A DNA stretch of 36,701 bases from Chloroflexota bacterium (lineage in GTDB: Bacteria > Chloroflexota > Anaerolineae > Aggregatilineales > Phototrophicaceae). The DNA lies in the NCBI GenBank assembly GCA_011523615.1, contig WTGJ01000004.1:108928-145628 (forward strand), in the 5' to 3' direction. Made by a program: the position numbers and the translations under genes. This document shows, one piece after another, positions 1 through 8,402 of this stretch (position 1 is its first letter; each line of letters opens with the position of its first letter). Under the pieces are notes generated by a model that had not been told where the DNA came from, searched no databases, and saw only the letters and a program-made list of their open reading frames with translations.

Positions 1-752
1 ACCGCTTCCAGGGCGTCGTAAGCCACTTCTCGCAACGTTCCCCCATCGCAACTGAGGATGGCGGCTTCGGGGTAGGCGAGGAGGATCGGCGAATGGGTGG
101 CGATGACGAACTGGGCGTCCGCTGCCAGGGATTGGTGCAAGAGCTTCACGAATGCCAGCTGTCGCAAGGGGGCGAGCGGCGCTTCGGGTTCATCGAGCAG
201 GTACAAGCCGCCGGGCCGAAAACGCGCCTGAAACAATTGCAGGTAACTTTCGCCATGGGAGGCTGCGCTCAAACCGCCTTCCCCGTATTGCTCTTTCAAC
301 GCTTTCAGTTCGCGGGCATAGGCCATGCGCGCCAGCCCACGCGCCTGGGGAGAACGGTCAGCGTATTCCACTTCGGTGCGCTCCCAATCCTCCACCAGCT
401 CTTCGTTCATCGCCGACAGTCGCTTGACATAGCCGAAGAAATCCTCAGCACGCAGGAAAAAGCCAACTCGGGTGCGCCGGTTCCAGACCGCTTTGAGCTG
501 GTCGGCCAGCTCGTGGACGGCTTGCAAGGTGGGGTCGGAATGCAGCGGTGCGGAACCGACAGTCGGCAAACCGACGACGCAGGCCAGCGCTTCCAGGATG
601 GTGGATTTGCCGCTGCCGTTGTCACCCACCAGGAAGGTCAACGGGGCGCGGAATTCCAGGGAAGTGAATTCCTGCAGGATGGGCAGTGAGAAGGGGTAAC
701 GGTCATGCGGCCAATCGCCCTGCCGTCGCTGCAATGCCCGCAGGTGCATCAT
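1..752 (-). CDS. AAA family ATPase (COG3910-like), C-terminus cut by window edge
   Basis: An open frame runs on the minus strand from an ATG at 752 (a second in-frame ATG is at 749) off the left edge, giving about 250 residues. Near residue 40 it shows a Walker A loop (GDNGSGKST). Around residue 190 it has a Walker B segment (YLLDEPEAPL), followed by an H-loop-like ATHSP. This order, with only a short helical insert between the motifs, matches the small SMC/RecF-like predicted ATPases of the COG3910 type. These are cytoplasmic and of unknown specific role, so ATP binding is well supported but the substrate is not. It begins 22 bp after the M32 carboxypeptidase stop and is probably the last gene of that operon. 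No strong Shine-Dalgarno sequence is visible. The missing part is probably only a few residues, judging from family length. Confidence 0.85.
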   Translation of the reverse strand, partial: MMHLRALQRRQGDWPHDRYPFSLPILQEFTSLEFRAPLTFLVGDNGSGKSTILEALACVVGLPTVGSAPLHSDPTLQAVHELADQLKAVWNRRTRVGFFLRAEDFFGYVKRLSAMNEELVEDWERTEVEYADRSPQARGLARMAYARELKALKEQYGEGGLSAASHGESYLQLFQARFRPGGLYLLDEPEAPLAPLRQLAFVKLLHQSLAADAQFVIATHSPILLAYPEAAILSCDGGTLREVAYDALEA

Positions 753-774
753 CTTGCCGGGAAGCCGCGCCGAC

Positions 775-2283
775 TCAGCCGCTCAAGCCGTAGATCGCGC
801 CGAATTTTTGCTGCAGGTAAGCGACGAGGGGCGCGACGCGCAGGTCTTCACCGGTGACCCGTTGCAGCAGCTCCTTGGGCGTGAATTTTGCGCCATGGGT
901 ATAGATGTTGGCGCGCAACCATTCGTGCAGGGTGCCGTATTCGCCGCGCCGGATCTCATCCGGGATTTCGGGATGGGCGCGGGTGGCCGCCGCATGGATT
1001 TGGGCGCTCATCAGGTTGCCCAGCGTATAACCCTGAAAGAGGCCACCGATGCCGATGCCATACCAATGGACATCCTGCATCACCCCGTCGCGGTAATCTG
1101 CTGGCGTGATGCCCAGGTCGCTTTCGTAGCGGGCATTCCAGGCCGCCGGTAATTCCGCGATGCTCAGTTCGCCTTCCAGCAGGGCCAATTCCAGGTCGAA
1201 ACGCAGCATGACGTGCAGGTTGTAGGTCACTTCATCCGCCGCGACGCGAATCAAAGACGGTTCGACCTTGTTGATCGCCGCGTAGAATTGCGCCAGGGGG
1301 ATGGCGGCCAAATCCGGGAAGCATTCCTGCAGGCGTGGATACTGCCATTCCCAAAAAGCCAGGCTGCGGCCGACGAGGTTCTCCCAACCGCGGGATTGGC
1401 TCTCGTGCACGCCGGAAGAGGTGCCATGCGCGGTGGGCAGGCCATCGAGCGCTTCCGCCACCCCTTGCTCGTACATGGCGTGGCCGGCTTCGTGCAGGGT
1501 TGCGAAGAAGGCATCGCCCAAATGATCGTCCCTGCCGCGAGTGGTGATGCGCACATCGCCATGCGCGAAGCGGATCGCGAAGGGGTGATGGGTTTCATCC
1601 AAACGACCGCGTGAAAAGTCATAGCCAAATGCGGTGCAGATTTCGCGCGCGAAAGCATACTGTTTTTCCCGTGGGAAATCGCCAAAGAGGCAGGAATTAT
1701 CCACCGGGGCGGCCGCCTGGATGCGCTGCACCAGGGGGACCAGCGCGCGGCGCAATTCGGCGAAGATGGCGCGAATCTCAGCGGCCGTCATGCCTTCTTC
1801 CGCGCGGCTGATGAGCGGATCGGCGATGTGATCATACCCCGGGAAGTAGTGGGCGTATTCGCGGGAAAGCTGCAGGGATTGCTCGAGATAGGGTTGCACG
1901 GCGGCGAAGTCATCCTGCGGCCGGGCGGCGGCCCAAACGGAGAAGGCTGCTGTGGAATGGGCGGCCGCACGCTCGGTGTATTCGGCGGGGACGCGGATCG
2001 CCCGTTCGTATTCGCGGCGCACATAACGGTACAGGGCGCCATCATCCTCGGTCGGAGGCGCCTCTTCCCATTCCGGTTGCAGGGCATCCAGGAGCTGGCC
2101 GATGGCCGGATCCACAAAATGTTCATGTGCCAGGCGGCTCAGGGTGGCCAGTTGCCGCGCTCGCGCCGCCTCGCCGCCGACTGGCATCTGAGTCGCCTGG
2201 TCCCAATGCAAGACGGCGGCCGCACTGTTCAGGTCATTGATGACGCGCAGGCGCTCCTTCAGCTGTTGCATTTTGTCGTTCAT
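775..2283 (-). CDS. Carboxypeptidase M32 (thermostable carboxypeptidase Taq family)
   Basis: This is a zinc metallocarboxypeptidase of 502 residues, the usual length for peptidase family M32, which removes C-terminal amino acids in the cytoplasm. All family motifs are visible: HPF at about 233-235, DVRIT at about 243-247, the HEAGH zinc site (His264, Glu265, His268), HESQ at 293-296 with Glu294 as third ligand, IRVAAD at 345-350, and MQDVHW near 415. There is no signal peptide. The start ATG at 2283 is preceded by a GGAG Shine-Dalgarno sequence (GGATCGGAGCAGTAC). It lies 29 bp downstream of the glycosyltransferase gene, probably in the same transcript, without an obvious functional link to it. 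The assignment is firm; the physiological substrate is unknown. Confidence 0.96.
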   Translation of the reverse strand: MNDKMQQLKERLRVINDLNSAAAVLHWDQATQMPVGGEAARARQLATLSRLAHEHFVDPAIGQLLDALQPEWEEAPPTEDDGALYRYVRREYERAIRVPAEYTERAAAHSTAAFSVWAAARPQDDFAAVQPYLEQSLQLSREYAHYFPGYDHIADPLISRAEEGMTAAEIRAIFAELRRALVPLVQRIQAAAPVDNSCLFGDFPREKQYAFAREICTAFGYDFSRGRLDETHHPFAIRFAHGDVRITTRGRDDHLGDAFFATLHEAGHAMYEQGVAEALDGLPTAHGTSSGVHESQSRGWENLVGRSLAFWEWQYPRLQECFPDLAAIPLAQFYAAINKVEPSLIRVAADEVTYNLHVMLRFDLELALLEGELSIAELPAAWNARYESDLGITPADYRDGVMQDVHWYGIGIGGLFQGYTLGNLMSAQIHAAATRAHPEIPDEIRRGEYGTLHEWLRANIYTHGAKFTPKELLQRVTGEDLRVAPLVAYLQQKFGAIYGLSG

Positions 2284-2312
2284 GTACTGCTCCGATCCTT
2301 CGCACGGGCAAT

Positions 2313-3560
2313 CTAGGTTATCGCAGCGACGGGCTGGCTGCTATGGACGATCGGCCAGCTGCGCAATTGACGGTAAAACGCCAGGCAAAGGGCGAGCAAC
2401 ATGCCTTCCCGCAGCGTGACGATGGCGATGAACAGGAGGCGAGCACTGCCGCTGATGATCGGTCCACTGCGGGCGAAGAGCGCGGGGTAATCGGCCAGCG
2501 CCAGGAGGCTGAGGGCGACGAGGGTGAGGATGCCCGCTCGCGTGGGGAAGACCAGCAAAATCAACGGCAAAAGCGGCAGCAACCACTGAGGGCTCCAGCC
2601 CTGGGCCGCCAGATAAAAGGTGAGCAAGATGTAGCCACAGGCGGCGATGAGCGCCCGATCCTGGCGGATTTCTCTGCGGGCCAGAGTGCCCAGCGCGATG
2701 AGCGCCCAGGCGCCCCAGCGCAACCAGGCAGGAATGAGCGGGATGGTCGCGCTTTGGCTGGCTGAGGCCGCCAAATGAGCCGGCATCGGGCCGAAGAGCC
2801 CGGTGGTGTAGCGGCCTTCCAGGAGCGCCCAGATGCTCTGGTAGGCGGGTTTGTTCCATTGCGCGCGCAGGGAAGCCACCGTCATTTCGCTGCCGAAGGC
2901 GAACAAGGCGCCATAGACGAAGGCCAGGCTGAGCAGCACAAACCACCCTATGCGCCGCCAGGCAGGTGCCCCCGGCCGTCGGTCTCGCCAAAAGACGACG
3001 AACCAGAGCATGGGCAGGTACTTGGTCAAGGTGCCGAGGAGGATGCTGCCCGCTGCGCGCAGAGCGTCGCCCTGGATATAGAGCCAGAGCGAAAGCAGCA
3101 GCCAGAACACGACGATCGCGTCAAAGGTCCAGTAAGTGAAAATGAGCGGGATCGGCAGGAGGGCATAGAGCCAGGTGAGTTCCGTCGCTCGTTCGGCGCC
3201 ATAGAGCCGCTGGGCCAGGGAATGCAACAACCAGAGATTCCCCAGATCGGCAGCGGTCATGATCGCCGCCATGACGAGGGCGTAACGGGCATAGTCGAGC
3301 TCCGCCCCCCCAACCTGTACCACGATGACGGTCAGCCAGGGCCAAAGCGGCGGAAACTCGCTCCACCAATCACGAAAAGGGAGCCAACCGCGCTCAGAGA
3401 ATTGCGCCAGTTCGTAGTAATAACGCTGGTCGCCGATGCGGCCGATGCCCAATTCCTGGCCGTCCAGGATCGTGGGTTCGGCGACCAGGAACAGCACGAC
3501 GCGTGCGCAGACGAAGAGCAATGCCAGGAGGCGCAGGTCGCGCAGGAGCGAGCCCCGCAT
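2313..3560 (-). CDS. Polytopic GT-C glycosyltransferase, GT87/DUF2029-like
   Basis: This 415-residue protein has about ten hydrophobic segments and a short basic N-terminus. The first extracytoplasmic loop (residues about 30-75) carries an acidic site in GRIGDQRYYYELA, followed by an aromatic-rich DWWSEFPPLWPW stretch. That layout is typical of GT-C enzymes of the GT87/PIG-M-like group, which move a sugar from a polyprenyl-phosphate donor on the outer face of the membrane. Donor and acceptor cannot be read from sequence. The ATG follows the stop codon of the upstream membrane gene with no gap (TGAATG), so the two are translationally coupled and probably work on the same glycan. Confidence is high for a membrane glycosyltransferase and moderate for the exact family. 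Confidence 0.8.
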   Translation of the reverse strand: MRGSLLRDLRLLALLFVCARVVLFLVAEPTILDGQELGIGRIGDQRYYYELAQFSERGWLPFRDWWSEFPPLWPWLTVIVVQVGGAELDYARYALVMAAIMTAADLGNLWLLHSLAQRLYGAERATELTWLYALLPIPLIFTYWTFDAIVVFWLLLSLWLYIQGDALRAAGSILLGTLTKYLPMLWFVVFWRDRRPGAPAWRRIGWFVLLSLAFVYGALFAFGSEMTVASLRAQWNKPAYQSIWALLEGRYTTGLFGPMPAHLAASASQSATIPLIPAWLRWGAWALIALGTLARREIRQDRALIAACGYILLTFYLAAQGWSPQWLLPLLPLILLVFPTRAGILTLVALSLLALADYPALFARSGPIISGSARLLFIAIVTLREGMLLALCLAFYRQLRSWPIVHSSQPVAAIT

Positions 3561-4955
3561 TCAGCCCTCACGCCTTGCATAAAGCACCGCCGTCTCATCC
3601 AGGTGCCGCCGTTCCCAATCCAATGGAAGCCGCCTTAAGCTTCGGTCCAAGCCGCTGTTGCGCCGGATCAGGACGAGGCGGATCTGATGCTGCTGGAACA
3701 AAGCGGACCAATCGTCGCCGTTGGCGGCGCGGCGATAGGCGGCCAGGAGTTCGTCACCGAAGAGCAGGGTGCGGCCATCGATGAAACTGGGGTAGTTTGG
3801 CGCATGCCACAGCAGATAGCCGCCCCATTCATAGGTGTGGAAGAGGGGGCCCGCTGGCTGCGTTTCCCGCAGGTGTTGCACCGCGGCGACCGGGAATTGA
3901 GCCGACTGGATCTCCTCGATTCGTTCTTCGGCCAGGCTCGCCGCAGTGTAAAGCGCTACACCCAGTCCCAGCAGGGTGACGAGAACGAGATGGGCCCAGC
4001 CCCGCGCGGCGCTCATCCGTGGCGGTGGCGGCAAGCGCCAACGCCGGGGAAGGGGCAACGCCGCCAACTGTGCGCCCAGCGTCGGTGTCGCGGCCAGGGC
4101 GAAGAGGGCGATGTGGCGCCCGGCCCAGAGCGCCATCAGGGTGGTTGCGGTGATCACAAAGACCTCACTGCTCGGCGGCCGCCTGCGGGATAGAGCGAGC
4201 GAGGACAGGGTGAGCGCCAGCATGCACAAGAAGGGCCAGGTCGTCGGCTGGTGCAGGTTCGGCGTTTGCCATTCGCGGATGCTGGTATGCAGCTCGCTCA
4301 GCGTTAACGTGCGCAGGGGGATGAGCAGCAGCTCCGCTCCGTAGGGGTTGAGGCATAGCGCGATCAGGCAAGCGGCGATCAGCCACAGCCAATGACTCGC
4401 TCGAACGCGCGGCAAGCGCCACCGATTGGTGAAGGCATCGTAACCGCTGGCCAGCGCCGATAACGCCAGGTAGAGGAGGCCGACCGCAAAACCCGCGTGT
4501 ACATTGGCCCAGAGGATGAACAGCAGTGGCAGAAACCAGCGCCCTCGCCCCCCTCGACGCAGGAGCCAAAGGGTCATGGCGCTGAAACAAAAACTGAGCA
4601 TTTGCGGCCGGGCGGACCAAAATACGCTGGCGGTGAGGGCGCAGAACACCAGCAAATAGGCGCGGAGATGGGCATTGGCGGCGGTCGCAGCCAGCATGCG
4701 GCCGACGACCATCATGCCCAGGACCGCCAGCGAAGCGGTGAAGAGAGCGAGGCCCAGGTCGCCGCCCGCTTTCCAGGCCGCCCATAAGAGCAACTGGCCG
4801 CCCCAGCTGTGATTCAGCCAATCTTCACCGGCCCGCGTGAACGAAAATGGATCTTGACGAATGATTCCCTGCGTCAGGGTGTGCTCTGCGCTGCGCAAGT
4901 GCCACCAGGTATCCGGGTCCTGGGGGGTGTGGATGGCGATGGCGAAAACGAGCAA
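3561..4955 (-). CDS. Polytopic membrane protein, GT-C-like with C-terminal extracytoplasmic domain
   Basis: The product is about 464 residues with roughly ten membrane segments. Right after the first one comes DPDTWWHLRSAE, then LNHSWGGQLLLW. The last 120 residues are soluble and contain YEWGGYLLWHAP and FIDGRTLLFG. This plan (acidic first loop, many membrane segments, C-terminal domain with an FIDGR motif) is common in uncharacterised membrane proteins next to glycosyltransferases and suggests a GT-C fold, but no family name is certain. The start is unclear. The frame is open upstream of the TTG at 4955 and encodes more hydrophobic residues (LALAVAYLLVFAIAI), so the true N-terminus may begin 10-25 codons further out, although no ATG or GTG is present there. 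It heads the operon that runs down to position 1. Confidence 0.7.
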   Translation of the reverse strand: MLVFAIAIHTPQDPDTWWHLRSAEHTLTQGIIRQDPFSFTRAGEDWLNHSWGGQLLLWAAWKAGGDLGLALFTASLAVLGMMVVGRMLAATAANAHLRAYLLVFCALTASVFWSARPQMLSFCFSAMTLWLLRRGGRGRWFLPLLFILWANVHAGFAVGLLYLALSALASGYDAFTNRWRLPRVRASHWLWLIAACLIALCLNPYGAELLLIPLRTLTLSELHTSIREWQTPNLHQPTTWPFLCMLALTLSSLALSRRRPPSSEVFVITATTLMALWAGRHIALFALAATPTLGAQLAALPLPRRWRLPPPPRMSAARGWAHLVLVTLLGLGVALYTAASLAEERIEEIQSAQFPVAAVQHLRETQPAGPLFHTYEWGGYLLWHAPNYPSFIDGRTLLFGDELLAAYRRAANGDDWSALFQQHQIRLVLIRRNSGLDRSLRRLPLDWERRHLDETAVLYARREG

Positions 4956-5018
4956 ATAGGCGACCGCGAGGGCCAGGCGCCGAATGTGGAACTGCTGCAG
5001 GCGAATGGCGGAAAACGC

Positions 5019-5024
5019 TATACT
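5019..5024 (+). promoter_or_regulatory. Candidate -10 box for the zinc-ribbon gene
   Basis: TATACT lies 45 bp before the ATG at 5070. No good -35 hexamer is found 16-18 bp upstream, so this is a weak candidate. The same 110-bp divergent gap must also hold the promoter of the minus-strand operon that begins near 4955. Confidence 0.35.
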
Positions 5025-5069
5025 GATTGCTCCGTTGTGCGATGTTCCATGCGGATGTTAAGGTAACGG

Positions 5070-5780
5070 ATGAGCCAAGCGCGTGCACTATATCGGTTGC
5101 AAAGCCTGGAGTTGCGCCAGCGCGAAGTAGAACGGCGATTGCAGGAAATCACAGCGGCTCTGGCGAATGATGAGGCCATCGCCCGGGCAAAGGCGAACCT
5201 ACAGCAAGCGCAGGGTCGCTTGCAGCAGCAATCTATACGACAGCGAGAAGGGGAAGACGCGCTGGCCGCGAATGAGGCCAAGGCCCGGGCGACGGACGAG
5301 AGGCTGTATTCCGGCCGGGTGAGCAACCCCAAAGAAATGGCGGAGATGCAGCAGGAACTGGCCGCTTTGCAACGGCGACGCGGGCTCCTGGAAGAGCAAT
5401 TGCTGGAAGTGATGGATGCGGTGGAGCGGAGTCAGGCAGACTTGAACGAAGCGCAGGAAAACTTGCGCGCTGCCGAAGCGGCACAAGCCGCCAACCACGC
5501 CGAGTGGCGCCAGAAACGGGATGCGTTATCGGCGGAGCGCCGTCAGTTGATGGCCGATTGCAGCGCGGCCGTCGCCGGGATTGCGGACGCTTCGCTCGCG
5601 CATTATCGCAGATTGGCGAAACAGAAACGCGGCCGCGCGGTGTCGTTGATTGCCGAAGGGCGTTGTGCGGCTTGTGGCGTGAGCCTGAGCACGGGCCGCG
5701 AGCAGCGCGTGAAGCACGGCAAAGAATTGTTGACCTGCCAGAGTTGCGGTCGCTTGTTGGTCGCTGAAACGACGAATTAG
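5070..5780 (+). CDS. Coiled-coil protein with C4 zinc ribbon (CT398 / zf-RING_7 family)
   Basis: The protein has 236 residues. Residues 1-160 are a long antiparallel coiled coil rich in Q, E, R and A, interrupted by the family signature YSGRVSNPKEM at about 80-90. The C-terminal zinc ribbon uses Cys199, Cys202, Cys223 and Cys226 (CAAC and CQSC). This is the widespread CT398-like family with a proposed nucleic-acid-binding or scaffolding role; no enzymatic activity is known. An AAGG sequence eight bases upstream supports the ATG at 5070. The gene is monocistronic and converges on yggT, with the last four bases shared. Confidence 0.9.
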   Translation: MSQARALYRLQSLELRQREVERRLQEITAALANDEAIARAKANLQQAQGRLQQQSIRQREGEDALAANEAKARATDERLYSGRVSNPKEMAEMQQELAALQRRRGLLEEQLLEVMDAVERSQADLNEAQENLRAAEAAQAANHAEWRQKRDALSAERRQLMADCSAAVAGIADASLAHYRRLAKQKRGRAVSLIAEGRCAACGVSLSTGREQRVKHGKELLTCQSCGRLLVAETTN

Positions 5781-6016
5781 AACAAACGAATCAGCAGGCT
5801 ATTCAATACCTGGATGCCCACGAGGACGATCAATGGGCTGAAATCGATCCCGCCGGTGCGGGGCAATGCCTGGCGGATGGGTTGCAGGATGGGTTCGGTC
5901 GCTTCATACAAGAAACGCACGATCGGGCTGTTTGGGTCAACATTGGGAAACCAGGATAGCAACACACGCGCCAAGAGGATGAGGGAATAGATTTGCAACA
6001 CGGTCGAAAGGATCAT
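5777..6016 (-). CDS. yggT: YggT family membrane protein
   Basis: This 79-residue protein has two hydrophobic helices, at residues about 3-22 and 58-76. Between them is the YggT loop, with SWFPNVDPNSPIVRFLYEAT and then EPILQPIRQALP. Members are small integral membrane proteins, often found next to yggS in Gram-positive and cyanobacterial genomes and linked to division or osmotic tolerance; the molecular role is not established. It lies 15 bp behind yggS in the pgeF-yggS-yggT operon, which is the conserved context. Its stop codon overlaps the end of the convergent zinc-ribbon gene. Confidence 0.93.
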   Translation of the reverse strand: MILSTVLQIYSLILLARVLLSWFPNVDPNSPIVRFLYEATEPILQPIRQALPRTGGIDFSPLIVLVGIQVLNSLLIRLF

Positions 6017-6031
6017 CGGCTGAGCTCCTGT

Positions 6032-6790
6032 TCATTGTGTGGGTCTTTCACCGAAGAGGGCGCGCCCGATGCGAACGAGCGTCGCGCCTTCTTCGATGGC
6101 GATTTCGAAATCGTTGGTCATTCCCATACTCAATACGGGCAGGGAATGGGAAAGTCGCTCTTGCAGCGAAATGCGCAGGGCGGCCAGGCTGGCGAAATGC
6201 GGCCGGGAGGCTTCGGCATGCTCAGAGTAAGGCGCCATCGTCATCAGGCCGCGCAACTCCAATCCGGGCAGATTCAAGATTTCACGAAACGCAGCTGACA
6301 ATTCCTCAAAGGCCTGTGACTGTTCCTGCCAGGTTGAGGCGGGAAAGCCACTCTTATGGGTTTCCCCGCTCACATTGCATTGGATCAGCACCGGCAGGGT
6401 TTGCTCGCGTTCGCTCAGGAAACGCCCCAAGCGGCGCGCCAACCTCAGGCTATCCAGCGAATGCAGCACGTCGAAGAGGGGGGAGAGGGCGGCCGCTTTG
6501 CGGCTCTGAACATGACCGACCATATGCCAGCGCGCGTCCGGCAATTCCTGGCGCAGTTGGGGCAGCTTTTCCCGCGCTTCCTCGATGCGGTTTTCGCCAA
6601 AATCGCGCAAACCCGCTGCGTAAGCCTGGCGGATTCTCGCGATCGAAAGCGTCTTGGTGATGGCCACCAGGCGCACCGTGCTCGGGTCGCGCTGGGCCCG
6701 TTCGCAGGCAGCCTGGATGCGTTGGCGGACGGCTGCGGTATGGGTGGCGATGCTTTCTTGGGCCTCGGCGTGGAAATGCAAGGTCGTCAT
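6032..6790 (-). CDS. yggS: YggS family PLP-binding protein (PLP homeostasis)
   Basis: The 252-residue single-domain protein has the fold-type III alanine-racemase-like barrel. The PLP lysine is Lys46 in VAITKT. FGENRIEE at about 64-71, WHMVGHVQSRK near 93-103 and the C-terminal SMGMTNDFEIAI segment (normally LSMGMSxDxExAI) are all present. Proteins of this family (PLPBP, YlmE, YggS) buffer pyridoxal phosphate and affect amino- and keto-acid pools without a catalytic reaction. The gene overlaps pgeF by four bases and is followed by yggT, which supports the assignment. Confidence 0.96.
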   Translation of the reverse strand: MTTLHFHAEAQESIATHTAAVRQRIQAACERAQRDPSTVRLVAITKTLSIARIRQAYAAGLRDFGENRIEEAREKLPQLRQELPDARWHMVGHVQSRKAAALSPLFDVLHSLDSLRLARRLGRFLSEREQTLPVLIQCNVSGETHKSGFPASTWQEQSQAFEELSAAFREILNLPGLELRGLMTMAPYSEHAEASRPHFASLAALRISLQERLSHSLPVLSMGMTNDFEIAIEEGATLVRIGRALFGERPTQ

Positions 6791-7587
6791 AAGCTCAGCA
6801 AAGCCCCGAAACGGCCGGTGCGGCCGCCTTCGGCACGATGAGAGTAAAAATCGTCACATCGGCAAGCGGTGCAGATGGCGGCATCATGAATCTGCACCAG
6901 ACCGGCGTTTTGCAAGTCCAAGCGATTCAGGGCGGGCAAATCGAGCAACCAACGTCCATCAGCAGTGGCCACCGCACACTCGGCCAATGATTCGGCGGCG
7001 AAGCGTTTCCGCATCGCTTTCATCACATCTTCACCGACTTCATAGCAGGAGGCGCAAATGCTCGGACCGACGAGGGCCTGGATGGAACGTGGCTGGCAGC
7101 GATAGGCTTCCTGCATAGCCTGAATGGTGCGAGCGGCCACACCCTGGGCGGTGCCGCGCCAGCCAGCGTGGGCCATGCCGATGGCCGGCCGCTCCGGGTC
7201 GTAAAACAGCAGCGGCACGCAATCGGCAAAACGCAACAAGAGCGGGATGTGGGGCTGGTCGGTGATCATCGCATCGGCTTTGGGTAAGGCGGCCCCTGGT
7301 TTCGGGGCTGCGTCGAGGCGGATGACATCCGCGCCATGGACGAGCCATAAAGTGCTGACCGCCGCGCCTTCCAGGCCAAAATGGGCCAGCAAACGCCGAT
7401 GATTCTCCGCCACTGCTGCCGGAGCGTCACCGACCGAAGCGCCGAGATTCAGTGATTGCCAGGGAGCCGGGCTGACCCCGCCATGGCGGGTGAAGATGCC
7501 ATGCGGAAGCGACGACCAGGGTGAGTGACGATAGTAGACCAGCCCTTGGGCTTCCGTCCGCTCCAGCGGTTCCGCTCCTGAGTCCAT
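6787..7587 (-). CDS. pgeF: Polyphenol oxidase/PgeF family (YfiH, laccase domain) protein
   Basis: The product has 266 residues from the chosen ATG at 7587. The metal and active-site residues of the YfiH/YlmD family are present: His84 (LVHGAD), Cys123 (FADCVPLL) and His140 (GMAHAGWRG). VGPSICASCYEVGEDV follows. Characterised relatives cleave or deaminate purine nucleosides, and the E. coli protein edits peptidoglycan precursors; the older name is multicopper polyphenol oxidase. The frame is open up to 7695, but that extension runs through a near-consensus promoter (7606-7634) and under the comF start, so the ATG at 7587, about 12 nt from the predicted transcript start, is preferred. It is the first gene of an operon with yggS and yggT. 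Confidence 0.92.
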   Translation of the reverse strand: MDSGAEPLERTEAQGLVYYRHSPWSSLPHGIFTRHGGVSPAPWQSLNLGASVGDAPAAVAENHRRLLAHFGLEGAAVSTLWLVHGADVIRLDAAPKPGAALPKADAMITDQPHIPLLLRFADCVPLLFYDPERPAIGMAHAGWRGTAQGVAARTIQAMQEAYRCQPRSIQALVGPSICASCYEVGEDVMKAMRKRFAAESLAECAVATADGRWLLDLPALNRLDLQNAGLVQIHDAAICTACRCDDFYSHRAEGGRTGRFGALLSL

Positions 7588-7605
7588 GACATCGGGATGC
7601 CCACT

Positions 7606-7634
7606 AAGATAGACTGAGGGCATGCTCCTGTCAA
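7606..7634 (-). promoter_or_regulatory. Near-consensus sigma70-type promoter of pgeF-yggS-yggT
   Basis: On the minus strand, a perfect -35 box TTGACA (7634-7629) is followed by a 17-bp spacer and TATCTT (7611-7606). The predicted transcript start is near 7599, about 12 nt before the ATG at 7587. The spacer contains the start codon of the divergent comF-like gene, so the two units share this DNA. Confidence 0.7.
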
Positions 7635-8335
7635 TCGCACGCGATCGGTTGCCACTCGTCGGCAGAGCGGGTTTGGCCTGGTTGTTCCCACCCAATTGCC
7701 CGTTCTGTGGCCAGCCGGATTGCAGCCTTTGTCCCCACTGCGAGAAGGAACTGCGGAGCGCTCAATGGCAGCCGATTTCGCGGCAGCTACCGCATTTGGC
7801 TGGGCTCATCGCGAGTGGCAGGCACCACGGTTTCTTGCGAGAAGCGATCCGCGCCCTCAAGTATGGTTGCGAACGCGTGGTCGCCGCCCCGCTGGGAGAG
7901 CGCTTGTGGCAGCTCCTCCAGCAGCGCGGCGAGCCGGCGGGCTTCGATGCCATCATTCCCGTCCCGCTGCATGAAACGCGTCTGTTGGAGCGCGGTTTCA
8001 ACCAGGCCGAGTGGTTGGCGAGCCGCTTGAGCGAAAGGTCCGGCATCCCCTTGCAAAATGACGGCTTGCGCCGCGCACGTGAGACGCAGTCACAGGTCGG
8101 ACTCGACGAACAGCAGCGCAAGCGCAATGTCGCCGAAGCGTTCCAGGCAAGCGATGGCTTGGCCGGTCGCCGAATCTTGTTGGTGGATGATGTCTGCACG
8201 AGTGGGGCGACCCTGGTAGCCTGCGCTCAGGTCTTGCGGCGCACCGGCGCGGCGGCCGTCTCGGCGATCACGGTGAGTACCTCATTGCCGCAAGAGATGC
8301 GCTCCGAAACGAATGTCGCTCAACAGCGACCTTGA
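7622..8335 (+). CDS. comF: ComF family protein (phosphoribosyltransferase-like)
   Basis: The 237-residue protein starts with a Cys-rich zinc-ribbon-like segment (Cys26, Cys29, Cys34, Cys37, Cys40) followed by a type I phosphoribosyltransferase domain. The PRPP-binding motif is ILLVDDVCTSGATL at 185-198. IPVPLHETRLLERGFNQ at about 112-128 is the usual ComF signature. In competent bacteria ComF takes part in DNA uptake, but the family is widespread in non-competent species (GntX) and its reaction is not settled. The ATG at 7622 follows GAGGGC and lies inside the promoter of the divergent pgeF operon. It ends 67 bp before the hibernation-factor gene, which has its own -10 box. Confidence 0.93.
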   Translation: MLLSIARDRLPLVGRAGLAWLFPPNCPFCGQPDCSLCPHCEKELRSAQWQPISRQLPHLAGLIASGRHHGFLREAIRALKYGCERVVAAPLGERLWQLLQQRGEPAGFDAIIPVPLHETRLLERGFNQAEWLASRLSERSGIPLQNDGLRRARETQSQVGLDEQQRKRNVAEAFQASDGLAGRRILLVDDVCTSGATLVACAQVLRRTGAAAVSAITVSTSLPQEMRSETNVAQQRP

Positions 8336-8341
8336 TTCACA

Positions 8342-8347
8342 TATAAT
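8342..8347 (+). promoter_or_regulatory. -10 box of the hibernation factor gene
   Basis: A perfect TATAAT lies just after the comF stop codon. The predicted transcript start is near 8354, giving a leader of about 49 nt. No convincing -35 hexamer is seen at 16-18 bp, which could mean an activator or alternative sigma factor, as would suit a stress gene. Confidence 0.5.
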
Positions 8348-8402
8348 GTAAGCAGCCATTGCAGAAGCCCCTGCCGCAACGGACGAAGAAAGGACCGGAA
8401 CG

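Noticed and set aside
7588..7695. Upstream extension of pgeF
   Set aside because: It passes through the TTGACA-TATCTT promoter and the comF start; homologues begin near the chosen ATG.
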